A stretch of DNA of 64,000 nucleotides from assembly GCF_001244545.1 (NCBI RefSeq), contig NZ_LN852692.1, forward strand, positions 1-64,000, given 5' to 3'. Below the pieces are notes generated by a model. The model did not search any database. It saw only the letters and a program-made list of their open reading frames with translations, and was not told the DNA's origin. The DNA comes from Candidatus Stoquefichus sp. SB1 (GTDB taxonomy: Bacteria > Bacillota_I > Bacilli_A > Erysipelotrichales > Coprobacillaceae). The position numbers and the translations under genes are program-made. Numbering within the stretch: position 1 is the stretch's first letter; every line of letters starts with the position of its first letter. Below, piece after piece: positions 12,959 to 22,369 of this stretch.

Positions 12959-13092
12959 GCTTTTTGTCCTCGAATATGAGGTGTTTATAGATGTAAATGA
13001 ATACATATCTTGGGTATAATAAATTTATTATCGTATTGCTTGAATGAAACAGCAATTTTACGTAAAATATATGTTCGAAAGGGGCGTATTTT

Positions 13093-13914
13093 ATGTCAAC
13101 TTTAAAGATTGAAAATTTACATGTTAAAGTCGGAGAAAAAGAAATTTTAAGAGGTATTCATTTAGAAGTTAAAACAGGAGAAGTACACGCTATTATGGGG
13201 CCTAATGGTAACGGAAAATCAACGTTACTGTCAGCAATTATGGGTCATCCTAAATATACAGTGACACAAGGGTCAATTACACTTGATGATCAGGATGTTT
13301 TAAGTATGGAAGTCGATGAACGTGCACGTGCAGGTTTGTTTTTAGGAATGCAGTATCCTCAGGAAATACCAGGAGTGACAAACTCAGATTTCTTGAAAGC
13401 AGCAATCAATGCAAGAAGAGAAGAACCTATTTCTTTATTTAAATTTATTCGTACACTTGATAAAAATATTGAAGAGTTGGATATGGATGAAAATTTAGCT
13501 CATCGTTATTTAAATGAAGGTTTTTCAGGTGGTGAAAAGAAACGTAATGAAATATTACAGATGAAATTATTACAGCCACGTTTTGCTTTATTAGATGAGA
13601 TTGATTCTGGTTTGGATGTTGATGCATTAAGAGTTGTCAGTGAAGCGATTAATTCTATGCGTAGTGATCATTTTGGATGTGTTATGGTTTCACATTATGA
13701 AAGATTATTTGAATTGGTTAAACCTACTCATGTTCATGTTCTTGTACAAGGACAAATTGTGATGAGTGGTGGTTATGAAGTGATTGAAAAAATTGATCAT
13801 GAAGGATATGAATGGGTAAGAGAATTAGGTATTGAGATTCAGCAAGAGGAAGAAAAACAACCAATTCTTTTGGAATCTTGTGGGAAAAAGGAACAGTTGA
13901 AACATGATAAATGA
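13093..13914 (+). CDS. sufC: SufC, Fe-S cluster assembly ATPase
   Basis: 273 residues, ABC-type ATPase of the SUF scaffold. Walker A GPNGNGKST (residues 36-44), signature GFSGGEKKR (about 142-150), Walker B ALLDEIDSGLD. The C-terminus is about 20 residues longer than usual and Glu/Gln/Lys-rich. First gene of the suf operon, overlapping sufD by 11 bases; it powers the SufBCD scaffold in the cytoplasm. Start ATG with GAAAGGGG upstream. Confidence 0.96.
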   Translation: MSTLKIENLHVKVGEKEILRGIHLEVKTGEVHAIMGPNGNGKSTLLSAIMGHPKYTVTQGSITLDDQDVLSMEVDERARAGLFLGMQYPQEIPGVTNSDFLKAAINARREEPISLFKFIRTLDKNIEELDMDENLAHRYLNEGFSGGEKKRNEILQMKLLQPRFALLDEIDSGLDVDALRVVSEAINSMRSDHFGCVMVSHYERLFELVKPTHVHVLVQGQIVMSGGYEVIEKIDHEGYEWVRELGIEIQQEEEKQPILLESCGKKEQLKHDK

Positions 13915-14800
13915 TATTTTAAGTAGTGAATTTTATCTTGTTATTAAAAATGGTGATTGTTTTCAATCTCATCTCCCTGATCATGTCTCTTATCAAGCGG
14001 GACTTTTGAATTTTATGAATGTTAATCCTGTAGAAATTCAAATTGTCTATATTTTAGATGAAAAACAGACTTTCGATATTGATATTCGTGTTTTAGAACG
14101 TTGTGAAATTAATATGATTGAAAGTAAGTTTTTAGCAAATGGTGCAACTTTGAATAAGAATATGTATTTGGCTCAAGATGCTCATCTGCATATTTTTAGT
14201 GAAAATAATTCAGGGTCTGCAAAAAGTTATGAAAATGTTTATTTACAGGAAAATGCGATTTGTCAGTATGGTTTTGCTGAATTATCTGATGGTGATTTTA
14301 GTGGTTATTATCATTACTATTTAGATGGCGTTGGAGCTGATGCCAAAGTTCGTATGGCAATTCTTGCAAAAGCTAAAGAAAATAAATATTATGAAGTTTT
14401 GATTAAACATAATCAACCTCATACATTTGGTCAGATGGATAATTATGGTGTGGTTAAAGATGCTGGAAAATTAATTATTGATGGTATTGGTTCTATTACA
14501 AAAGGTCAACATGGTTCAGCTAGTCACCAGACAAATAAAATAATGGTTTTTGATTCCAATTGTATTGCTGGAGCAAATCCATATTTATATATTGATGATT
14601 TTGATGTAAAAGCATCACATGCAGCTGGAGTCGGAAAGATGGATGAAGAACATCTTTATTATTTACAAAGTCGTGGTCTTTCTAAGAAACAGGCAATGCA
14701 TTTAATAACATATGGATATTTAAAACCAGTTATTGAAGTTGTTGATAATGAAATGTTAAAGGAACGTTTTGAAAAAGCTTTATCAAAGGTAGGTGCTTAA
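13904..14800 (+). CDS. sufD: SufD-like scaffold protein
   Basis: 298 residues, shorter than typical SufD (about 430) because most of the N-terminal helical region is absent; the beta-helix core and C-terminal SufB/D signature remain (HGSASHQTNKIMV, ANPYLYIDDFDVKASHAAGVG, YYLQSRGLSKKQA). Partner of SufB and SufC in cluster assembly. Overlaps sufC and lies one base before sufS, so the operon is tightly coupled. Confidence 0.88.
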   Translation: MINDILSSEFYLVIKNGDCFQSHLPDHVSYQAGLLNFMNVNPVEIQIVYILDEKQTFDIDIRVLERCEINMIESKFLANGATLNKNMYLAQDAHLHIFSENNSGSAKSYENVYLQENAICQYGFAELSDGDFSGYYHYYLDGVGADAKVRMAILAKAKENKYYEVLIKHNQPHTFGQMDNYGVVKDAGKLIIDGIGSITKGQHGSASHQTNKIMVFDSNCIAGANPYLYIDDFDVKASHAAGVGKMDEEHLYYLQSRGLSKKQAMHLITYGYLKPVIEVVDNEMLKERFEKALSKVGA

Positions 14801-14801
14801 A

Positions 14802-16031
14802 ATGTTCGATGTTGAACAAATAAGAAAAGATTTTCCAATGTTAAATGGAAGAATGATGCATGAGCATCCTTTGATATATCTTGATAATGGCGCAACAACT
14901 TTAAAACCGCAATCTGTTATAGATGCAGTATGTCGTTATTTAAGCAGTTATTCTGGTAATGCTCATCGTGGTGATTATGATTTATCACATGAGGTCGATG
15001 AACAGTTTGAGGCGGCACGAAAAACCATTGCTGAATTTATTCATGCTAAACGTCCTGAAGAAATTGTTTTTACATCGGGATCAACAGATTCGCTTAATAT
15101 GATTGCATATGGTTATGGTAGAACGCATTTAAAAGAAGGCGATGAAATTTTATTGACGGTTGCTGAACATGCTTCTAATACGTTGCCATGGTTTGATGTG
15201 GCACAAGAAGTTGGGGCAGTTGTCAATTATATCGAGTTAGATGCTATGGGACGTTTGACTTTAGAAAATGTTCAAAAAGCAATAACTGATCAAACAAAAG
15301 TTATTGCTGTAGCTGAGGTGACAAATGTTTTAGGCTTTCATGCGCCTATGAAAGATATTTGTCAATATGTTCATGAACGTGGCATTATTGTCGTTGTTGA
15401 TGGGGCTCAAAGTGTTCCTCATCAGGTTACTGATGTACAAGAAAGTGATATTGATTTTTTAGCTTTTTCAGGTCATAAAATGTGTGGACCAACAGGGATT
15501 GGTGTGATGTATGGAAAGTATGATTTATTATGCGAAACCAAACCAACCCGTTTAGGTGGGGGATCGAATTCACGCTATAATAGTTGTGGCGTTGTGACTT
15601 TAAAAAATCCACCTTATAAATTTGAAGCTGGAACACCAAATATTGAAGGGGCTATTGGACTTGGTAAAGCAGTAGAGTATCTCAAGGCTATTGGGATGGA
15701 AAATATTCATGCTTATGAAAAAGAATTGCGTGATTACTGTCTTAAAAAAATGCAGCAATTGGATAATGTAGAGATTTATAATGCACAATCACATGGTGCT
15801 ATTGCTTTTAATATTAAAGGGGTCTTTTCACAAGATGCTGCAAGTCTTTTTAATACATATGGCATCGCTGTAAGGGCGGGTCAGCATTGTGCTAAGATTC
15901 TTGATGAGTTTTTAAATGTATCAACAACATTACGTGCCTCTTTTTACTTTTATAACACAAAAGAAGAAATTGATCAGTTTATTGAAGTATGTAAGAAAGG
16001 AGATGACTTTTTAGATGCGTTCTTTGGATGA
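14802..16031 (+). CDS. sufS: SufS, cysteine desulfurase
   Basis: 409 residues, PLP-dependent class V aminotransferase fold. PLP lysine in FSGHKMCGPTGIGVMYG (about residue 227), catalytic cysteine in RAGQHCA near 363, and typical start LNGRMMHEHPLIYLDNGATT. It takes sulfur from cysteine and passes it to SufU. ATG 14802 follows AGGTAGG; a GTG three codons upstream is a poorer choice. Overlaps sufU by 17 bases. Confidence 0.96.
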   Translation: MFDVEQIRKDFPMLNGRMMHEHPLIYLDNGATTLKPQSVIDAVCRYLSSYSGNAHRGDYDLSHEVDEQFEAARKTIAEFIHAKRPEEIVFTSGSTDSLNMIAYGYGRTHLKEGDEILLTVAEHASNTLPWFDVAQEVGAVVNYIELDAMGRLTLENVQKAITDQTKVIAVAEVTNVLGFHAPMKDICQYVHERGIIVVVDGAQSVPHQVTDVQESDIDFLAFSGHKMCGPTGIGVMYGKYDLLCETKPTRLGGGSNSRYNSCGVVTLKNPPYKFEAGTPNIEGAIGLGKAVEYLKAIGMENIHAYEKELRDYCLKKMQQLDNVEIYNAQSHGAIAFNIKGVFSQDAASLFNTYGIAVRAGQHCAKILDEFLNVSTTLRASFYFYNTKEEIDQFIEVCKKGDDFLDAFFG

Positions 16032-16452
16032 TCCTCAATTATTGAGAGAAATTATTATGGATCATTATGAACATCCACGTAATCGTGGATTGGTTGATGA
16101 TGATGAATACAAAAAAGTCAATATGAATTCTGATACTTGTATTGATGATTTAGATATTCAGGTGAAATTTGATGGAGATCAAATTGTCGATGTGAGATAT
16201 GATGGTGAAGCATGTGCCATTTGTACATCTTCAACATCTATTATGAGTCAATTAGTGAAAGGAAAAAGCAAAGCTGAAGCAAAGAAAATCATTGAAAATT
16301 ATATGAATATGATTTATGAAAAAGATTATGATGAAGAATTACTTGATGAAGCAATTGCTTTTAAAAATACACACAAACAGGCTAATCGTATTAAATGTGC
16401 AACATTAGGCTGGAATGGTTTGATTAAATTAATTGAAGAAAGTGAGGAATAG
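16015..16452 (+). CDS. sufU: SufU, zinc-dependent sulfur transfer protein
   Basis: 145 residues, IscU-like fold. Conserved cysteines are visible in [10 protein letters not shown] (near 42), GEACAICTS (near 66) and [11 protein letters not shown] (near 128). SufU accepts sulfur from SufS by zinc-ligand exchange and feeds SufBCD. Fourth gene of the suf operon; start ATG has GGAG 13 bases upstream, inside sufS. Confidence 0.94.
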   Translation: MRSLDDPQLLREIIMDHYEHPRNRGLVDDDEYKKVNMNSDTCIDDLDIQVKFDGDQIVDVRYDGEACAICTSSTSIMSQLVKGKSKAEAKKIIENYMNMIYEKDYDEELLDEAIAFKNTHKQANRIKCATLGWNGLIKLIEESEE

Positions 16453-16456
16453 AATA

Positions 16457-17863
16457 GTGGCTATTGATAATCTTGATATTCCTACAAATCATTCAGAATA
16501 CGATTTTATTGATGAAGATGTATCTGTTTTTAAAACACCTAAGGGGTTAAATGAAGAGATTGTCAGAGAAATTTCAGCAATCAAAAAAGAACCTGAATGG
16601 ATGTTAGAATATCGTTTAAAAGCATTAAAATGTTTTTTAGAAAAGCCAATGCCAACTTGGGGCGTCGATTTAAGTCAAATGGATTTTGATGAATATACAT
16701 ATTATAATCGTCCAAGTGATAACTTAACTGATAAATGGGAAGAAGTTCCTGAAACAATTAAAAACACTTTTAATAAATTAGGAATTCCTGAAGCTGAACA
16801 GCATTTTCTTGCTGGAGCAACGGCTCAATATGAATCAGAAGTTGTTTATCATAATATGTTAGAAGAAGTTAAAGAAAAAGGAGTTATTTTCCTAGATATT
16901 GATAGTGGACTAAGAGAATATCCAGAAATCTTTAAAAAGTATTTTGATACGGTCATTCCTTATAATGATAATAAGTTTTCTGCTTTAAATGGTGCTGTTT
17001 GGTCTGGTGGATCATTTATTTATGTACCACCAGGAGTGAAATTAGATAAACCATTACAATCTTATTTTAGAATTAATAGTGAAAGAATGGCCCAATTTGA
17101 AAGAACTTTAATTATTGTTGATAAAGGATCTGATATTCATTATGTGGAAGGCTGTACAGCACCTTCTTATTCTAAAGATTCATTACATGCTGGAGTTGTT
17201 GAAATTGTTGTTTTAGAAGATGCCAAATGTCGTTATACAACAATTCAAAACTGGTCTAAAAATATTTATAACTTAGTAACTCAACGAGCAAAAGTTTATA
17301 AAAATGGTTCAATGGAATGGGTTGATGGAAATATTGGTTCTTTAGTCACGATGAAATATCCAACTTGTATTCTGGCTCAAGAAGGAGCAAAAGGAACATG
17401 CATAACAATTGCGGTAGCCGAAGATTGCCAAATTTTAGATTCAGGTTCTAAAATGATTCATCTTGCGCCAAATACATCAAGTCAGATTATTTCTAAATCT
17501 ATTTCTCGAACAGGAGGAAAGGTCAATTATCGTGGATTGGTGCGTCATTCAAAGAATGCTTTTAATGCCAAAAGCAAGGTTGAATGTGATACACTTATTT
17601 TAGATGAAAAATCAACAAGTGATACTGTTCCTACCAATATCATGATGAATAATGATTCAATTATTGAACATGAGGCAACAGTATCTAAAGTTTCTGAAGA
17701 TCAATTGTTTTATTTAATGAGTCGAGGACTCACGAAACAACAGGCAACTGAAATGATTGTTATGGGATTTATTGAACCATTCTCTAGAGAATTGCCAATG
17801 GAATATGCAGTTGAATTAAATCAATTGATTAAATTAGATATGGGTGAAGAGAGTATTGGATAA
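16457..17863 (+). CDS. sufB: SufB, Fe-S scaffold protein
   Basis: 468 residues from GTG 16457, chosen because GAGG lies nine bases upstream and the usual SufB N-terminus begins here; an upstream TTG would add residues encoded over sufU. SufB core with [34 protein letters not shown] (Cys of the sulfur-acceptor region), and C-terminal [24 protein letters not shown]. Scaffold on which new clusters form with SufC and SufD. Overlaps the following folate gene by 20 bases. Confidence 0.96.
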   Translation: MAIDNLDIPTNHSEYDFIDEDVSVFKTPKGLNEEIVREISAIKKEPEWMLEYRLKALKCFLEKPMPTWGVDLSQMDFDEYTYYNRPSDNLTDKWEEVPETIKNTFNKLGIPEAEQHFLAGATAQYESEVVYHNMLEEVKEKGVIFLDIDSGLREYPEIFKKYFDTVIPYNDNKFSALNGAVWSGGSFIYVPPGVKLDKPLQSYFRINSERMAQFERTLIIVDKGSDIHYVEGCTAPSYSKDSLHAGVVEIVVLEDAKCRYTTIQNWSKNIYNLVTQRAKVYKNGSMEWVDGNIGSLVTMKYPTCILAQEGAKGTCITIAVAEDCQILDSGSKMIHLAPNTSSQIISKSISRTGGKVNYRGLVRHSKNAFNAKSKVECDTLILDEKSTSDTVPTNIMMNNDSIIEHEATVSKVSEDQLFYLMSRGLTKQQATEMIVMGFIEPFSRELPMEYAVELNQLIKLDMGEESIG

Positions 17864-18401
17864 ACATCTCATTAGACAAATGATGAAAGAAAAACGTCTT
17901 CAAATGGATCGTAAGACGTTTTCTTTATATGATCAAAATATATACAATTTGGTTTTGCAGCATCCTTATGTTCAAAATTCCAAAATGATTGCCTGCTATG
18001 TTTCTTTACCAAATGAAGTCGATACATTAGCTTTAATTGAAACTTTTTTAAAAACAAAATCTGTATGTGTTCCACGGGTTGAAGGAACAATCATGCATTT
18101 TTATCAAATTGATTCTTTAGATGAATTGCAAGTTGGACATTTTCATGTTTTAGAGCCTACGACCAGTCGCAAGGTGCTATCACAAGATATTGATATCATG
18201 CTGGTCCCAATGATGGCTTTTGACGGGCGTAAATATCGAGTCGGGTATGGCAAAGGGTATTATGATAAATATTTTGCGAGCGGATATCAGGGCTATAAAT
18301 TGGGCCTCGCTTATGCCATGCAATATGTCAATGAGATTGCTGTTGATGAATATGATTATGCTTTAGATGAAATTATAACTGAAAGAGATATATTGAAATA
18401 A
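17844..18401 (+). CDS. 5-formyltetrahydrofolate cyclo-ligase
   Basis: About 185 residues (GTG 17844; TTG 17856 is a possible alternative). Family signatures: basic N-terminal [19 protein letters not shown] (about 51-62), [25 protein letters not shown] near 118 with the ATP/folate site. Converts 5-formyl-THF to methenyl-THF using ATP. It is the last gene of the suf transcript, overlapping sufB; a functional link to SUF is not evident. Confidence 0.93.
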   Translation: MKRVLDKHLIRQMMKEKRLQMDRKTFSLYDQNIYNLVLQHPYVQNSKMIACYVSLPNEVDTLALIETFLKTKSVCVPRVEGTIMHFYQIDSLDELQVGHFHVLEPTTSRKVLSQDIDIMLVPMMAFDGRKYRVGYGKGYYDKYFASGYQGYKLGLAYAMQYVNEIAVDEYDYALDEIITERDILK

Positions 18402-18424
18402 ATGCCAAGAGGCATTTTTTCTTT
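18401..18424 (+). terminator. Terminator of the suf operon
   Basis: Stem AATGCC/GGCATT, loop AAGA, followed by TTTTCTTTT; it begins on the last base of the stop codon. Confidence 0.85.
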
Positions 18425-18456
18425 TGTCGAGACATATAATGTTTTGGTGAAATAGG

Positions 18457-19113
18457 ATGAAAAAATGGATTATAACAACATTAGTACTTTTAATCATTAT
18501 CATGGCTTCTATGACAGGGGTTTATCTAAAGTTGATTCCAACTTTAAAAGAATATGGAAAAATGGAAGTAGAAAGATTTAATCAATTGATTATCTCGCAT
18601 TGTTATTTTACAAGTGATTCTCAGTATAAGAATTTGGTCATTATAGAGCGAGGCGAAGATAATGAAATAGAACTGCTTGATTTTGATATGGTTAAAGTTA
18701 ATGAATTAGCAACAGCTATAGTGATGGATATTGAACAAACATATGCAGCTTTAGAAGAAGGCACATATCTGGCAAGTGATGATAGCTATTATCAAAGAAG
18801 GCTTCAAGCTGTTAGTCGTAGTGGTATTATTTCACAGATCCCAATAGCAACATTATTAAATCTACCAGCCTTTTCATTTCTTTCACCATCTATCCCTGTG
18901 CGCTATAAGCATTTATCCAGTGTTGGAAGTTCCATTATCAAAAATATTGAAAATTATGGGGTTAATCATGTCATGGTTGAATTATCTATTGAAGTTAAAA
19001 TGGATTTAACGATGATATACCCATTCTTTTTACAATATCATACGCATTCCATAAAAATTCCTGTTTTATTAGAAATATTCCAAGGACAAGTTCCTCTCGT
19101 TTATTCACATTAG
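18457..19113 (+). CDS. yunB: Sporulation protein YunB
   Basis: 218 residues: one N-terminal membrane helix (about 5-27) and an extracytoplasmic domain. YunB family motifs: LKEYGKMEVERFNQLII, LLDFDMVKVNELA, IPIATLLNLPAF, PSIPVRYKHLSSVGS, FGVNHVMVELSIEV-like GVNHVMVELSIEV, and a PF---T---IPVLLEIFQGQVP ending. Known in Bacillus as a mother-cell sporulation protein. A CATATAAT at 18433-18440 could be a SigE-type -10, which would fit, but no clear -35 is seen. Eight bases before the next gene. Confidence 0.88.
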   Translation: MKKWIITTLVLLIIIMASMTGVYLKLIPTLKEYGKMEVERFNQLIISHCYFTSDSQYKNLVIIERGEDNEIELLDFDMVKVNELATAIVMDIEQTYAALEEGTYLASDDSYYQRRLQAVSRSGIISQIPIATLLNLPAFSFLSPSIPVRYKHLSSVGSSIIKNIENYGVNHVMVELSIEVKMDLTMIYPFFLQYHTHSIKIPVLLEIFQGQVPLVYSH

Positions 19114-19121
19114 AAAGAAGA

Positions 19122-20000
19122 ATGTTTATGTCTCATATTTTAAAGATGTATTATGGCATTAATGTCTCTATTGAAGAGACAGGTTATTTTCGTTATCAAG
19201 GTGAATTGTATTATTTTTGTTATATTTATGATATCGCAAGCTTTATGACTGTCTATCGTTATTATCGTTATATGATGCATCAATGTGGCACTCAAGGTTT
19301 TACATTGGTGAAGAATCATAATCAGGATATTGTTTCACAAAATTATATTCTTTTGATATATCATACAAGTCCTTTTGATTTTTCTAATTATCTACAAAAC
19401 TGCTTACAGCCATTTCCTATCCCTAAGATGAAAGTCATTGATATTAAAGAACAATGGATTCATAAGATTGATTGTGTAAGAGAGAAAGTGAAAGATTATG
19501 CATATAGTTTTAAACATGATCAAGATACAATTTCTTTGATTTACTATTATTGTGGTATTGGAGAAAATAGTATTAATGTCTTAAATGAAATTTTAAGAAT
19601 TGACCAAAATGCAGCACTCTCTATGTCACTTTCTTTATCACACCCTATTCAAAACTATGTTCATGAAATTGTTAATCCCTGTTATTATACAGTTTCAACC
19701 AGAGCACGTCAGATTGTCTGTCTACTCAGGAGCCAATTGTTGACATATGAAAATATTTCAGAACTGTTAGAGAGTCAGTATTATGATGTTTATGAAATTA
19801 TTTATTTATATGCAAGAATTTTATATCCGTCTCATTTCTTTGATCTGATATTAAATGATAAAGTGACTCCAGAAATGATTCAAAATTTTTATTTTCATCT
19901 TCATGAAGAAAGACTCATGTATCAGGAAATGTTAAGAATTTTATCGTTTTATGTGACACTTCCCAAAATAAGTTGGATAAATGACGAAAATATGGTATAA
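19122..20000 (+). CDS. Hypothetical protein, possibly spore-coat kinase-like
   Basis: 292 residues, no signal peptide or membrane helix. Rich in Tyr/His with many paired aromatic residues. Parts (YYYCGIGENSINVL; VVSTRARQIVCLLR-like VSTRARQIVCLL) loosely recall inactive kinase-like spore-coat proteins (YutH/CotS type), but I see no firm motif. It follows yunB by eight bases and is probably co-transcribed, so a sporulation role is likely by context only. RBS GAAAGAAG before ATG 19122. Confidence 0.55.
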   Translation: MFMSHILKMYYGINVSIEETGYFRYQGELYYFCYIYDIASFMTVYRYYRYMMHQCGTQGFTLVKNHNQDIVSQNYILLIYHTSPFDFSNYLQNCLQPFPIPKMKVIDIKEQWIHKIDCVREKVKDYAYSFKHDQDTISLIYYYCGIGENSINVLNEILRIDQNAALSMSLSLSHPIQNYVHEIVNPCYYTVSTRARQIVCLLRSQLLTYENISELLESQYYDVYEIIYLYARILYPSHFFDLILNDKVTPEMIQNFYFHLHEERLMYQEMLRILSFYVTLPKISWINDENMV

Positions 20001-20001
20001 T
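19973..20001 (+). promoter_or_regulatory. Promoter before the methyltransferase-like gene
   Basis: TTGGAT (19973-19978), 17-nt spacer, TATAAT (19996-20001), with AAAGGGA and ATG 20032 downstream. The -10 overlaps the end of the preceding coding sequence. Confidence 0.7.
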
Positions 20002-20031
20002 GATAAGTAATTAGTTGAAAGGGAAGTATGT

Positions 20032-21483
20032 ATGGATTTTGTAAGTAATATTAAAAATAATGAAAGAATTAGAGAATCTTTAATTGGATTGAAAACTTTA
20101 TCTGATGAAGAGTTGCTTTTGAAAAGTGATCACGAACTCAAAGAAAAATTAATTGCTTTATTGAATCATGAGGATCCAAAAGTACGTAAAAACAGTGCTA
20201 TTTTATTGGGTCATTATGATAATACTATAGATATTTTATTAAATGCTTATCAACAGGAAAAAACAGAATATGTCAAAGATGCTTATTTAAAAGGGATAAG
20301 TATGCAGGATTGTCATCATTATCTTGATGATTTAAAGGATATTCAAAAACAATTATTGAATTTTGAGGATACAGAAGTCAAACATATTCAGGCACAATTA
20401 AAAATACTGAATCCTTTAATTTTGAAAAATCAAGTGCATAAGAAGAAAATCATTAAATTAAAACATGAACCAGTTGATGTTATTCTTACCTCTCTTCCTT
20501 ATTATCAGTTTGTTTTATTTGAATCTGTTTTGCATTTGAAATATAAACCTGTTACACAAGGTGTGCTTGTTCGAACAGATTCTATTTATGATTTATTAAA
20601 TATCAGAACTTATAAGGAAATACTTATTCCATTACGTAGGGCAACCAAAATGAGTATTTCATTAGAGAGTATGAGTGAGGGATTAAAAAATTGTAATATC
20701 TGTGAAATTCTTGATATTCTTTATGATGATCAGTCATTGTTTTATTTCCGAGTTGTTGATTCATTAAGGCATAAGGATCCTGGTTTAATTAAAAAGGTAT
20801 CAGAACAGATTTTCCAGATGTATCCACATAAATTATTAAATACTACAGAAAATTATGATATTGAGATTGTTTTAAAAGAAGTGCGTAAAGATCAAGTCAA
20901 TGCGTATTTAAAACTGACTCATTTACAAAGTCCACGTTTTCATTATCGAAGAGAAGTCATTGCCACATCTATGCAGCCATATGTAGCTGCTACACTTGTT
21001 CAATTAGCAAAACCTTATATGAAAGATGATGGAAAAGTTTTGGATCCTTTTGTAGGAACAGGAACTTTATTGATTGAAAAAAACTTTGTGAAGCCATCTA
21101 AATTCTCAATGGGGATTGATATTTATGGTGATGGTATTGAAGCAGCGAGAAAAAATACCAAATTAGCAGGACAAACTATTTATTATGTGCATAAAGATGC
21201 ATTGCGTTTTGTCAATAATGAAATGTTTGATGAAATTATTACAGATATGCCTACTTTTGCACAAATGAATGATGAAATTCAATTGCGAGATGTCTATGAT
21301 CGTTTTTTTGACAGAATTAAACGTCTTGTCAAGCCTGGTGGATATGTTTTCTTGTATACAAGTGAAATTTCTTTAGTGAGAAAGAATTTAAGATTACAAG
21401 AAGGTTATCTTAATCTAATAGAACATTATGAAATACCAAGAGGTAAAAATATGTTTTATTTCTTTATTATGAAAGTCAAATAA
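20032..21483 (+). CDS. SAM-dependent RNA methyltransferase-like protein with helical N-terminal repeats
   Basis: 483 residues. The first ~125 are helical and HEAT-like (LKEKLIALLNHEDPKVRKNSAILLGHY). The C-terminal third is a TRM11/RlmL-type Rossmann methyltransferase: SPRFHYRREVIATSMQPYVA, SAM motif I VLDPFVGTGTLLIE at about 341, acidic D366 region. The usual catalytic (N/D)PPY motif IV is replaced by DMPT (near 405), so activity or target may differ. Family members methylate guanines in tRNA or rRNA. Alone between its promoter and a terminator. Confidence 0.72.
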   Translation: MDFVSNIKNNERIRESLIGLKTLSDEELLLKSDHELKEKLIALLNHEDPKVRKNSAILLGHYDNTIDILLNAYQQEKTEYVKDAYLKGISMQDCHHYLDDLKDIQKQLLNFEDTEVKHIQAQLKILNPLILKNQVHKKKIIKLKHEPVDVILTSLPYYQFVLFESVLHLKYKPVTQGVLVRTDSIYDLLNIRTYKEILIPLRRATKMSISLESMSEGLKNCNICEILDILYDDQSLFYFRVVDSLRHKDPGLIKKVSEQIFQMYPHKLLNTTENYDIEIVLKEVRKDQVNAYLKLTHLQSPRFHYRREVIATSMQPYVAATLVQLAKPYMKDDGKVLDPFVGTGTLLIEKNFVKPSKFSMGIDIYGDGIEAARKNTKLAGQTIYYVHKDALRFVNNEMFDEIITDMPTFAQMNDEIQLRDVYDRFFDRIKRLVKPGGYVFLYTSEISLVRKNLRLQEGYLNLIEHYEIPRGKNMFYFFIMKVK

Positions 21484-21505
21484 CCTACACATGTAGGTTA
21501 TTTTT
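21481..21505 (+). terminator. Terminator after the methyltransferase-like gene
   Basis: TAACCTAC/GTAGGTTA with loop ACAT and TTTTT; the stop codon lies in the stem. Confidence 0.88.
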
Positions 21506-21511
21506 AGCTCA

Positions 21512-21889
21512 ATGTACTATGTTTATATGATAAGATGTTCAGATGAAAGTTTGTATACAGGAATAACAACCAATTTAAAAAGAAGATTACAAGAACATCT
21601 TAATCAAAGTCCAAAAGCTGCAAAATATACAAGAAGTCATCCGATTAAGCAACTAGAAGCATTTTGGGTATGCAACAATCGTAAACAAGCTTCACAATTA
21701 GAATACTGGCTAAAAAAGTTGTCTAAAAAACAAAAAGAAATGATTATTGAAAACAATATTAACCTAAAAAAATATTTGAATAAACAATTGAGAATTGAAG
21801 ATTATTGTCGAGATATATATGCATTTGATAATGATTATGATAATATGAGAATAGGAGATGAGAAAGATGACGATAAAAGAAGTAAGTGA
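21512..21889 (+). CDS. GIY-YIG nuclease family protein (YhbQ/YazA type)
   Basis: 125 residues. GIY-YIG core: YYVYMIRC, SLYTGITTNLKRRLQEH (residues 14-30) and AAKYTRSHPI, then EYWLKKLSKKQK. The core matches the UPF0213 family (about 85 aa); the last 40 residues are an acidic/charged extension. Probable small DNA or RNA endonuclease of unknown role. Its start follows the upstream terminator with no clear Shine-Dalgarno site, and its end overlaps the MerR gene by 23 bases. Confidence 0.85.
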   Translation: MYYVYMIRCSDESLYTGITTNLKRRLQEHLNQSPKAAKYTRSHPIKQLEAFWVCNNRKQASQLEYWLKKLSKKQKEMIIENNINLKKYLNKQLRIEDYCRDIYAFDNDYDNMRIGDEKDDDKRSK

Positions 21890-22232
21890 AAAATTTCATA
21901 TGACAGCAGATACACTCCGTTACTATGAAAAAATTGGCTTAATAGATCCAGTCAAACGGAATGCGAGTGGAGTCAGGGATTATCAGGAAGCAGATTTGAA
22001 AAGAATTGAATTTTTACGTTGTATGCGATTGTCTGGGCTAAGTATTGGTATGTTAACAAAATATTTAGAATTATCTGATCAGGGGGATGAAACGATAGGA
22101 CAACGTAAAGAAATTCTACTTCAGCAGCGTGCTGAAATTTTAGCAAAGATGCAGGAACTGCAAGATACACTTGATCATTTAAATCATAAAATTGATACAT
22201 ATGATGAAAAAATTGGAAAAAAGATATCATAA
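21867..22232 (+). CDS. MerR family regulator, AdhR/NmlR-like
   Basis: 121 residues from ATG 21867, chosen because AGGAGA is nine bases upstream. Winged-helix N-terminus TADTLRYYEKIGLIDPVKR and C-terminal coiled coil. It carries a single Cys at residue 52 (FLRCMRLSG), the position used by Bacillus AdhR to sense aldehydes. No metal-binding loop is seen. The aldo/keto reductase gene after it has a typical MerR promoter (22314-22344), so this is its probable regulator. Confidence 0.88.
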   Translation: MTIKEVSEKFHMTADTLRYYEKIGLIDPVKRNASGVRDYQEADLKRIEFLRCMRLSGLSIGMLTKYLELSDQGDETIGQRKEILLQQRAEILAKMQELQDTLDHLNHKIDTYDEKIGKKIS

Positions 22233-22240
22233 ATAGGGGG

Positions 22241-22266
22241 CTCTTATCAATAGATAAGAGTTTTTG
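22241..22266 (+). terminator. Terminator after the first MerR gene
   Basis: CTCTTATC/GATAAGAG with loop AATA and TTTTTG. Confidence 0.88.
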
Positions 22267-22313
22267 TTTCTGCTTAAATAGATACTTTAAAATAATATGA
22301 AAAAAGATAGTTC

Positions 22314-22344
22314 TTGACATGGAGTTAACTCTAAGTGCTATGAT
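22314..22344 (+). promoter_or_regulatory. MerR-type promoter with 19-bp spacer and operator dyad
   Basis: -35 TTGACA (22314-22319) and -10 TATGAT (22339-22344) separated by 19 bp. The spacer holds the dyad GGAGTTAACTCTAAG, close to the AdhR-class operator. An overlong spacer is the hallmark of promoters untwisted by MerR proteins. Confidence 0.85.
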
Positions 22345-22369
22345 AATGACATATAGGAGATGAATAGAT

